From assembly GCF_011075055.1 (NCBI RefSeq), contig NC_058138.1, forward strand, positions 18,636,928 through 18,700,927: DNA of 64,000 nt, read 5' to 3'. The position numbers and the translations under genes were made by a program. Each line of letters begins with the position of its first letter. Within the stretch, counting starts at the first letter, position 1. The DNA is from Mangifera indica. Lineage: Eukaryota > Streptophyta > Magnoliopsida > Sapindales > Anacardiaceae. Positions 37,798 through 47,596 of the stretch are shown piece by piece. A model generated the notes under the pieces. The model saw nothing but the letters and a program-made list of their open reading frames with translations, had not been told where the DNA came from and did no database searches.

Positions 37798-38812
37798 CTC
37801 CATTGATAAATTGAGAAGTGAAGTACAAGTGATTGTCAATGTAATGTCGATGTGAGGGTTTTAAAAGAGGTGGATCCGAAGGCGTGGAGGATGAGGATAG
37901 AGAGAGAGAGAGATTGAAACGAAGAATTTAAAATAAAGAGAGAGATTTATGGAGGACTTCCAGGGAAAGGAAACGGAGGAGACTTAAAATCTAGCGAAAG
38001 CGAGTTAAGTGGGTGCATGTAAATTCATATGTTTCTTTGGGAAGCGGTTTTTTTGGCTGTGGTGAAAAGTTTTACGCCACCACCACGTGACTTTTAACTT
38101 TGCATGTGATTTCACTTTGACGCCTTATGTCTCATAAAACTATGAACACCCCCAAAGGCTTTAGAAATTTGAAAGCAAAGGACAAATGGGCAATTTAATT
38201 TTGTTTTGAACATTAAAACAAACACCCTTAACAAAAAAACAGTATGATTGAAGTTCAAACGCCAACAAAAAACCAAGTCCTAACTTGGTGGCATAGTCAT
38301 CAGAGGGAAATGTTAGTTTGATTGTTATTAACTTATTATTGCCTTTTCAACTGTGTTTCTGTTTGTGGGTGTTGTTTAATTGGTGGCTAAATTTGACAAT
38401 GACTAGAAATTTTACAGTGTAGTGGATGGAGATTTGTGTTACATTGTATCAATGGGTATTGATTGTTGTTTAACAAAACCTAGAGGGTGTGAAAAAAGTA
38501 AATAAAGTTTAGAACAGATTGGTCAAAACAAAATGTATATGGTTAGAGCTGGAATTTGACTGAATGATTTATGGACTTCCTGACAATTTTTTAGGTACAA
38601 AAATAACTGAGAATTCAAAATTTAGCTTCCTGATTCTTCTAAAGTAACCTAAGAGTTAGCTTGTAAATCAAATCATGTTGTCAACCCAATTGAGTAACGA
38701 TGGTCAAAGAGTCAAAGTAAACTCTCATTGAATAAAAAAAGAGAGGGAGAGAGACAAATGGCTACGGTGCACAAATAACCTACAACAGCTTGGCCCATTT
38801 CTTTTATTATCA
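37798..38812. other. AGP-like gene promoter and flank
   Basis: Upstream of the AGP-like gene. A GA microsatellite (AG repeats, 37899-37912) lies about 100 bases from the start codon; on the coding strand it reads as CT repeats, common in plant leaders and core promoters. TTTTAAAACC at about 37857-37866 on the coding strand could act as a TATA-like element. The rest shows no gene. Confidence 0.5.
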
Positions 38813-38821
38813 TTATTATTA

Positions 38822-39608
38822 GGCCAAAAGAACTATTTCCACCCACGGTTTGGTAAAACTCTAAACTTACGTCTGTTAATTTTTTTAAAAACCTAAATAT
38901 TAATTCTCTTATTAAAATTTATGAGATAAAAATGTTAATTTATAAAAATATTAAAAAATAAAAAATTTATTATACTTCTCAAATTTAAAAATTTAACAAT
39001 CTCTTCCTATCAAAAGTTTAAAAAGTGACAATTTTTTTTTATAAGTTTTCTTCTTTTCTTTGATCACTTTCATTCCATTTGATGGGTGGCTTTTACCACT
39101 TATCCTTCCATCTCAAACCTTTTTGATGTCAACCCTTCATTGATGAAAGACAAATGATTCGTTTGGACAATGAACAAATTGTCCAGATGAATTGTCTTCG
39201 TTTGGATGATTTGTCATCATCTAAACTCTTTATCTTCGTCTGGATGACAATGAATTATCCGAACAAAAATGATTCGTTTGGACAATATATTTATCGTTCA
39301 GACGAATTGTTCATCTTTTAACAACAAAGGGTTGGGAATGAGGGATGGGTGGTCAAGGCCAATCGTCAGTCAGGCTAGATTAGAGGTGACTGAAGAAGAA
39401 AAAAAAACTTTAAGAGAAAAATTATCACTTTTTAAACTTTAAATGAGAAAAAATTATTAAATTTTTAAATCTAAAAATAATAAAATAAATTTTTAATTTT
39501 TTTAATTTTTATAAAATAATGTATCTACTTTTACCTATAATGATGAAGGTTAATAAAGATATGAATTTGAGATTTTACCCAATCTCATACGTAATAAGTC
39601 TTTCGGCC
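38822..39608. mobile_element. 787-bp GGCC foldback element with internal inverted motif array
   Basis: Starts GGCCAAAAGAACTATTTCCA CCCACGG and ends CTTTCGGCC, the same termini as the element at 25515. AT-rich arms are complementary: AAAGTTTAAAAAGTGACAAT on the left faces ATTATCACTTTTTAAACTTT on the right, with ATTTAAAAATTTAA/AAATTTTTAAAT further out. The flanking 9-mers TTATTATTA and TTGTTAATT share only six of nine bases, so the target duplication is decayed or absent. The centre (39140-39320) holds ATTCGTTTGGACAAT and variants in both orientations. No transposase is present. Confidence 0.72.
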
Positions 39609-40452
39609 TTGTTAATTATTAATAAGGGAATTCTTGCTCGAACTTTAGAAGAAGACAAAATGGTTGTTTTGTGGGGCCAATGTATAGAATTTTAGTTTAC
39701 CATGAATGAGAAGAGTGCATTTGCCTTTCCTTTTCCCTCGGTGAACACCATGAGAATCGCCCACCAGCCACCGTTTTAAGCGGAAAAGCAAATTGGCTTC
39801 CACCATGCAATGAAGTAAAGGTTACATTTATCAGTTTTAATTGAATTCCTGTTTTACTAGTTTAGTTAGAGCACAAAATGGCTTGGCAATGGATCCTGAA
39901 TATTTGCACATGCAATCACATGCTAATTCATTACTCTTAATCAGCACAAATCCCCACTCTATTTAACAATTTCAATATACACCCTTTACCTTGAAAAAGA
40001 TTTTGATTTAAACTTTTATTACATTTGTAAAATTTTAATTTGACTTACTTACCAAAAAGAAAATAATCCCACGGATTCTCCCAACGAACAACTCCATATA
40101 AAACAAATTAATCTAAATATATTTATTAACTTAAATTATCTAATACAGTATATTAACTCAATGGCCGTTTACTAGTACTATATTTAATCATTAGTTAATT
40201 TTAACAAAATTCAATGTATTATCGCTGATGAGAAATTATGCAACAAGATCTTGAAAGCTGACACACCTTTTCTATACGTTGAAAAAAAAAGTGCCAAGGA
40301 AATTTAAAGGATCAGAATCTGGGAAATCCCTTTCTTCTCCGTATATATTAAGCTATCTAATAACTATTTTCTTTTCTACCAGCCCATGTCATGGGCTGGT
40401 AGAGAAAGCTTAGCATTAAGTACACTAGAGTTTCATCCTCATTTTTTGGTAG
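39609..40452. other. Intergenic DNA and PDI 3' UTR
   Basis: AT-rich DNA without a supportable gene. The part nearest 40452 is the 3' UTR of the minus-strand PDI gene and carries a short perfect hairpin. Confidence 0.55.
40376..40402 (-). repeat. Perfect 13-bp inverted repeat in the PDI 3' UTR
   Basis: CTACCAGCCCATG and its exact inverse are separated by one base (40389), with the match extending imperfectly by a few bases. It lies 50-77 bases after the PDI stop codon, so it could form a stable hairpin in the transcript. Confidence 0.8.
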
Positions 40453-43400
40453 TCACAATTCCTCCTTCACATCATTGGAGCTGTTCTCATGGCTCTCTTT
40501 AACATCAGAAGCCTGGGATTTTTGAGCCAAAGCTGGTTTCTGGATTTTAAAAGGTATTGATGCATGTTTCTTAAGGAACTTGTAGAATGCCACCACTGTC
40601 CGATCTGTGTCTACAGTGACCTGCAACACCCATAAGCCAGATAATTTTCATTAGAATTAGTCCAAAAACAAACGACACATCAGGCTGCAAAAGATGCCAC
40701 TTACTGGATCAAAACTCTTGTTTCCAGCAGGGAAGAATAGAATAGTCGGGAACCCATCAGGCTGCAAAAGATCAAATGGAAAAAGAAAATGTTATTAAAG
40801 CCTATCATTCAAATCAGTCCACTTCAGATTGACATGTTCAGTAAGTCAGCTGTGCATCAGTTTAAGCTCCAAAAACTTGCTCCAAAAACTTACTCCAATA
40901 AAAATTTTTAAGCTTGTAAATTTGCAATATATATTAAAACTAGTTAAAGATTGTAAGACCAAATGGCAATCCTCTCCTATAAGGGAATGTATTATTTAGC
41001 CAGCAATGGCGATGAGAAGCTTATGGGATTGTGTGCTATCTGCATCCTGTAGTTCACTACTGCTATTGACAGGGAAAGAAAGCTTCATTAATAACAAAGG
41101 TGTTAGACATTTTAATATATCAAATTAGAGTATTGTATCAGTTTTACCTTTGCCCTGGGATGCTCATTTGTTGTCCCATCCATCTTGGCTATAACAAGAG
41201 AGTCAACACTGCGTAGATGTTTGGCAAGCTTGTTGTAAGTTGGCTCCAAGGCTTGGCAATGCCCACACCATGGTGCATAGATCTGGCATGCAGACCATAA
41301 GAAATCAACCATGAAAAAAGAAACAGAAAAAATGATTTTTCCAAATATTGCATGGCACAACTGATACCTCCAGAAGAACATCCTTCGACTCATCTAAAAC
41401 AAGTTCATCAAAATTATTCCCAACCACTATTTTCACATCCCCATCATTCTGTGTCAACCAGAAAATATAATTCCAGATAAATCCAAATGATCAGATGCCA
41501 AAAATAATTCAGAGGAAAGCAAAGTACATCAACATACAGTTTCAGGAATCGGATCAGACTTAAAGAAAGGTTTGAGCTGGTCTTCCAGGAAATCCTCGCC
41601 AAAGGCCTGAGGAACAATAAACCAACAGGAACAATTAGCTTAAAACATAATCTTCTGACAGTCAATGACAAAGATTAATCTGTTGACAGAGAATTTGACC
41701 TTAATTTTATCCAATGTAAACTCCCCATCAAACACAAATTTTTTACCATCATCATTTCCAGTGTATGCCAGGACCTAGACAGAATTAAATAGCAGCAGAA
41801 AAATCAGTTCCATACATAATACAATCTATATTAATCACAAAGAAACCACATTCTATTCCAAGCAGAAAATATTGACAAAGACTAAAATAGAAACAGAAAA
41901 GGTGTGGAAGATTACTGTGGGAGCATCCCCGGTGACACCAAAATAATCTGCTACGGGTTTTCCATAGTCCTCATTATTCATTTCCACATATACAAAGATA
42001 AGCTGCAATCGAACATGGTAAATCTAAATTAGAAAGCATGAGAATTTCACATTTACATTCATTCAAGTGAAAACATTGGCATCTATCACAGCAGTAAAAA
42101 AGATAAGACTGACTCCTGTGTCCCTGCTTTATAATGATATCATGCAATTTAAGTGTTACCGGAACAGGCATGAGGTCTCTATAGTATTCATGTCACTTGT
42201 AGTTTGAAAACAAAGCAAATGAAAGAAATCTCAACCATCAGTCAGAAGTGATTGTAAATTACCTTTCCCTTGAAAAATTTTGCCACTTCTTCAAAAACTG
42301 GCAAAACTTTAGCTGAATCATTTAAAGTGGCAAACAATAAAAGCTGCAAGTACAAAATTTAGCAACGTCAACCATGCCATCATGGTAAGTTCATTATTCA
42401 AAAAGTAACTCATTCTAAAGTCACATACCCAATTAATTAAAAAAAAACACCTTTTCTTTTACAAGTCAAACTGAACATAAACACCACCTACCTGTTTTTT
42501 TATTGTACTCTCAAAAATTGCAGGGGCACTCTCCTTGGAAAGTATGGTAACCAAAGGAAGTTTGTTGGCAAATACAAAGTCAGCTATAGCAGACTTATCA
42601 AATTGACCATCTGCAGAAGCAGAGAATGGCTGTAAATATTGTCCTCCTTAACAACTAAATTTCAAAGTTTTCCATCAAAATTAAAATGAAATAAGAAGTC
42701 TAACCAAAATAACTTATTTTCTCGGCCTCCCTCTTAACCATGACCAAAGCAGGGCGCTCGACTTTTGGGTCTAAGTGGAAAAGCTCTGCCATAGCAGGAT
42801 CCACAGTTTGATAGAAGTCGACATCATCTTGAAGCCTTGAAGCCGCAGCAAGCACCTCACTGTCTAAACCCTGTGTAATTATTAAGATGGTCACCAAACA
42901 TTAAAAAATAAATATGATAAAAACATTGGGGTACAAACCCTCACAAATTTGAGGTCCAAATTGAACGATGAAACTAAAAGCTCATACCACCAATGATTTG
43001 AGGTAACCCAAAACAATTTTATCATTAGATGTCAATATGCGCTCAGCTTCATCCAACGTGGTAACGTTGTATATACCAGGTCCTATCTTCTTTCTAATCC
43101 AAGTCACTATAGCATCTCTAGATGGCAGATGATTTAGTATCAGCCACGACATAAGATCGTAATAGTATTTACAGTTCAATTGCGAATGCATGGTTTTAAA
43201 CTACTTACTTGTTTCGGGCACCTGTATAAGGCTTATGAACGCCCTCGATGAAGAAATAAATGGTGGGGAAACCCTGAACATCGTACTCCTGAGCCAGCTC
43301 AGTCTCCTCGGTAGCATCAACTTTAGCCAAAACGACGCTCTCATTTCCATCCTTCAGTTCCGTAGCTGCCGCCGCATATTCCGGAGCCAAAGCCTGACAA

Positions 43401-43780
43401 TGTCCGCACCACGGCGCGTAGAATTCCACCATCACAAACTTATTATTCTCGATAGCATCACTGAAATTGCGTTCCTTCAACACGACAACATCTTTGTCGT
43501 CGATTTCCGGTTCCTTGTACTCGGACTCATCGAAATCGGAGTAACTGTCGTTGTCGAAATCGTCGGGGAAGTCATCGTAAGCATCAGCATCGTCGTCAAA
43601 GTGGTCGGATGCGTCGCCATTTTTGGCGTCGGTATCAGCTTCTTCGAGGAAGCTAAGGTCGTCGTCGTCGTCGTCTTCAACAGCGTCAGTTTTGGATTTG
43701 GATAGGACAGGAGAGAAGGTGGAGATAAAGAGGAGAACTGTGAGGGAAAGGAGGAGGATGGAGCGAGTCGACAACGACAT
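40453..43780 (-). CDS. PDIL1-4: Protein disulfide isomerase, PDIL1-3/1-4 type, 12 exons, 579 aa
   Basis: Minus-strand exons in order: 43209-43780, 42988-43117, 42705-42870, 42492-42610, 42263-42343, 41916-42002, 41700-41774, 41538-41606, 41368-41448, 41148-41282, 40705-40761, 40453-40620 (580 codons including stop). It is an ER thiol-disulfide oxidoreductase. A signal peptide (about 1-27, LLLSLTVLLFISTFSPVLS) leads into a very acidic segment of about 70 residues with Asp runs, typical of plant PDIL1-3/1-4. The thioredoxin a domain has FYAPWCGHCQAL (Cys125/Cys128), two redox-inactive b domains follow, and the a' domain has IYAPWCGHCQAL (Cys466/Cys469). The C-terminal KEEL is a KDEL-type ER retrieval signal. 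Whether it is the 1-3 or 1-4 paralogue is not settled, so the symbol is tentative. Confidence 0.95.
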
Positions 43781-44689
43781 TGTTGTGAGATTGAGATCTA
43801 AGTGAAGACACGGGAGAATAAGATCGGATCAGTAGGGTTTAGTTAGACTCTATAAAAATAAAGAAGCCGTCAGTGGACTGAGAGATGTACAGGAAAAACG
43901 ACGACGTTTTGGTTCTAAGATCTGTTTGTAAGGAAAGCAAGCATGCTGCTTGTCCGACCAGGCAGAGCTCTCGTAGTTTTTATCAAATTGTAGTAATTAA
44001 GACGTTAGTATTGTCTGTTAGGGATCTAAAAGTCCCCGAAACTAAGCTTAAAAAGGCTAAATTCTTGGAGCGAAAATGTGTGTAGCATGCGCTAACCGAG
44101 GAAGCAGCTCGAATTGATTAGATTGGCAAACCTCGTAATATAGCATGATTTATATAGGAAAACAAAAAAATTCCCCTTTTATTTATTTTGGCAAAGTAAC
44201 ATTAACCCTGGCCAATTCTATCTTTTTTAATTATATATTTTGTTATCAAATTATAAAATTAATAAATTAAATTATTTTTTAAAATTATCATCTTATTATA
44301 AAAAAACTTCTTTTTAAAAAAATATTCTCAAGTTATTTGCAATTTTAATTAAAATAAAGACATTTTTGTTATAAAAATTTGATAATTAAAGATTAAAAAT
44401 TTTAACCAAATTAAGATTATTCAATATCAATAATAATCAAATTATTTATATATTATTTAACAAAAGATTATTAAAAAATAGATTATTTCAAACCAAATAT
44501 CCTTTAAAAAAGAAAAATTAGTGTCAATAAATATGCGATAAAAATATCTCATCTATAATTAAATTTGATCATAACATATTTGTTATAAAAATATGACTTA
44601 CAATTGAATTTTCTTCTGTAAACTTGCAATGTTACAACCAAATAATCTAATAAATCCAATAAAGAATGAGTGGAAGATGAATTATGTAT
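43781..44689. other. PDI promoter and AT-rich spacer
   Basis: Bases 43781-44150 hold the PDI leader and promoter. Bases 44180-44660 are very AT-rich, with ATTATTTCAAACCAAATAT near 44482, a phrase that looks like a decayed MITE. The last part is the 3' UTR of the receptor-like pseudokinase. No gene seen. Confidence 0.5.
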
Positions 44690-47596
44690 TTAAGTGAAGA
44701 GCTCACTTCCAAGAGTTACAGCACCTATTTCATATTCAGAAGGCAGCCGACTAATTTCCCTCTCTTGAATCCCTTCCAACGCCACAACGATATGCCTCAT
44801 CGATGGCCTCCTCTGAGTAGAATCTACACATTGCAATGCCAATTCCATCATCTCTTTTGCAGCCTCCACTGTTTGGTCCCCTACTGTCTTATCCATAAAG
44901 TCCCCAACATCCCTGCTTCTTCTAGCCTTCAAAAGAAAATTGCCTTAATCAACACAAAGGGTAGCCTGCTCAATGATGGCAATATTCGATAACAACTGAA
45001 ACTTCCCATTTACCTGTAATATTAAGTTTTGGTCTGCGTTTGACAGATTTCTGCCATTTGCTTCTTGTCCACTGATCAACTCTAGTAAGAAGACCCCAAA
45101 GCTATAAACATCGTTTTCTGCTGAAGAGCGATTTGTTCGAATCAACCTTTAGGAAAAAAGAAAATTATCAAAAAAAAAAAAAGAGAAGTCTAATTAATGA
45201 AGTACACAATTTGTGGCTTAAAAGAATTACTGCATACTCTGGATCAAGAAAGCAGTCGATGGCTGAAGATGATCCCACATGATGATCCTCCGTTACCAAT
45301 TTAGACAATCCATAGTCAGAAACTTTTGCTGTAAAATTCTCGTCCAGAAGGACATTCCTGGTTCTGAAGTGCATGTGAAAGAGAGGAGGAACTAAACTAT
45401 GAAGATGTTCAAGGCCTGATCAAGTATAGAAGTATGATTGAAAACTTGTTTCAGAGTACAGAAAGTGAAAAATGAAATATCAATTGTCGCATATTACCTT
45501 TTGCTGCACCTGTAGCAATTGATAACCTCTGCCGCATATTTAGCTTTCCAATTGGTAGACCTTCACCATCTAGAAAAGAGAATCTGAACTCTGAGAGATC
45601 AAGAAGTTTTCGGGCGGGGGGTTAGGGGGAAAGAGATGAAAGATTACCGTATAAGAAATTTCCAACATTTCCATTACAGATATAATCATAGACTAGAAAC
45701 TGCTGGTGGTTTTCTTCACAATATCCAACAAGCCTGACAAGATGCCTATTACGGACTCGACCTATGCGCTTCACCTGTAGAGCATGAAGGCAAATTAACA
45801 TGCTTGTAAATTCTGCCACAAAAACAGTGATAGTTCAAATAATCATACAGCTAAACAAGCACTGAAACTGTCTGAATAGCTTAATTCAAGCAGTGGAAGT
45901 ATTAATTACTCAATGATCCAAAAGCCAGATAAAAAAACCTTCCACAGAGTGGAGGGTTTACCTCATGAACAAAATTTTGGGTTGGGGTATGTAAATGTCT
46001 CTTGATTGCCACCATTGAACCATCTTGAAGCAATCCCATATAAACTACACCAAATGAATCTTCACCTATGATGTTACTGTCACTGAAATTGTTTGTGGCA
46101 TGTTTCAGCTCCAAGATAGCTAACTGCCTTAAATTTCGCATGCCATTAGGAGAGACAGCACCAGCATATGGGTATGTTCTTTCCATCTCAGCTGTGGATG
46201 GAAATGGGTTAAATAGGAGGAAATTCTATTAACACTATAACCAAGTAGCTAGATTAGTACTGATATTTTTATAAGGAAGCTAATATTATCTGCAAGCATA
46301 TGCTGAAGAAACATCATTTCATTTCACTCTTCCATACCAATCAATTGAGAAATTCATTATTAGGATCCTATTTTGTTGTATAATAACAAAGGTTAGCTTA
46401 CCAGAAGGAGATGGCACAGAAGATTCTGCCTCAGATGTTCGCCTTATTGATCTTTTAATACGCATCAAACAGATGTACACAAGCACCATGAAGCACACAA
46501 CAATCAGAGCTGCGCCAATTCCACCAACTATGGCAGCTACTCTCTGTTTCCTCGGTTTCTTAACATTATCTTGTTGTAAAGGTGTCAGTGTTGGAACACT
46601 GTTTCCATCTAATGAAGCTGCTATCCTCCTGTTTCTTGATACATGATGCTTGTCTTGAAATTGAATTGAAGAGTTTGAGGAAAGAAATTTGGAGCAAAAT
46701 GAAGTGCACAGATTTCAGGAATCCTTTGAAAGTATAAAATCCTAGGCTATTAATTTAGTTCTTTCTGATTTATATTAATCATCCGTATCCTATTGATTAT
46801 GCTCTAGCTTACTCTGGCCATTATTGTTGTGAGAAACACTTTAAGCAAATATATTACAGGAGCATATAGGAAGAATGGGCACCACTTTCACACAAGAGGG
46901 GGTGAGAGAGAGCTTACAAAGAAACAACACCTGCTTTTATTGCTTTATGACAGCTTAGACATGTCCGTTGTCTTATGCATGGATACCTTTCAATCTTATC
47001 ACTTGATTGTCCAGGACTGTCGAGCGCACTCTTGCAAGCAAGTAAAGCTTCAGCTGCAGCAGAAGCCAGAAGGACCAAAAAACTTAGTATGCAAGGCTAT
47101 TTCAGAACTCAAGAATGCTTAACCAGAAATAAATTTGAAGGCAAATCTGGTTCATTGGAGTGAATAAACCAACTAAAGGAACCTGTATGTTCCACATATG
47201 GCACTCAGGAAATTGTTGCCATATCAATAGCCTGTAAAGCAAATCAACTAAAAAATGGTGTCACCCATTTAAAATGTTTTAAGAATTCAAATATGCTAAG
47301 CTAGCAGTGACAAGGAGATGCTGCATCATATACTTTTATATTTTAATTAAGCGGAACTGTGATCTTTTAGAAAGAGTTCTGACTAGGGTTTCATCTAAAT
47401 CTATGCAATTGAGAGAACAAAAAAACAAAAAACAAAATTAGAGGGAAAGAAAATGAGGCAAACCATAGATTTTGTGGTTTATGCTAGGGAGAGAGAATAG
47501 ATAAGTCATACCATAGGTATTGTGGTTTATACTACTGGGATGTAAGAGTTGAATGAAGATAAGCAGTGGCAGTTGTTGCCACCAGAGCAAGCGCAT
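44690..47596 (-). CDS. Receptor-like pseudokinase with short ectodomain, 9 exons, 443-451 aa or longer
   Basis: Minus-strand exons: 47536-47596 (or to 47512 or 47464), 46987-47053, 46402-46628, 45962-46191, 45648-45774, 45498-45569, 45238-45415, 45014-45146, 44690-44926. The signal peptide is MRLLWWQQLPLLIFIQLLHP. A 40-50 residue ectodomain (EALLACKSALDSPG) follows, then a membrane helix (AAIVGGIGAALIVVCFMVLV), a basic juxtamembrane part, and a kinase-like domain (NNFSDSNIIGEDSFGVVY; VAIK lysine kept). The catalytic HRD triad reads HMH (codons at 45369-45377), DFG reads DYG, and the second glycine of the loop is Asp. The ATP lysine is kept but the catalytic Asp is lost, so it is probably a signalling pseudokinase. 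The C-terminus ends VTLGSELFT. The kinase exons are firm; the first two exons are inferred from phase and splice signals. Confidence 0.8.
47462..47558. repeat. 48-bp tandem duplication around the pseudokinase first donor
   Basis: ACCATAG...TTGTGGTTTAT occurs at 47462 and again 48 bases on, at 47510. On the coding strand it encodes two similar 16-residue units (SINHNTYGMTYLFSLP and SINHKIYGLPHFLSL). The duplication yields more than one GT donor in the same phase. Confidence 0.65.

Noticed and set aside
37488..37814. Plus-strand frame opposite the AGP-like gene
   Set aside because: Shadow of the Pro/Ser-rich coding strand; the minus-strand reading has a signal peptide, a glycomodule and a membrane helix.
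37899..37912. GA repeat as a GAGA-factor element
   Set aside because: A short dinucleotide run near a start codon is common by chance in plant leaders; nothing else supports a defined binding site.
43190..43705. 171-codon plus-strand frame
   Set aside because: Shadow frame opposite the first exon of the PDI gene; its Val-rich sequence reflects the Asp-rich codons of the true protein.
46829..47122. Plus-strand 97-codon frame
   Set aside because: It is antisense to the proposed second exon of the receptor-like pseudokinase, whose EALLACKSALDSPG reading with matching phases is more convincing.
44690..47596. LRR receptor kinase
   Set aside because: No leucine-rich repeats are found between the signal peptide and the membrane helix; the ectodomain is only about 40-50 residues (longer only if the most distal donor is used).
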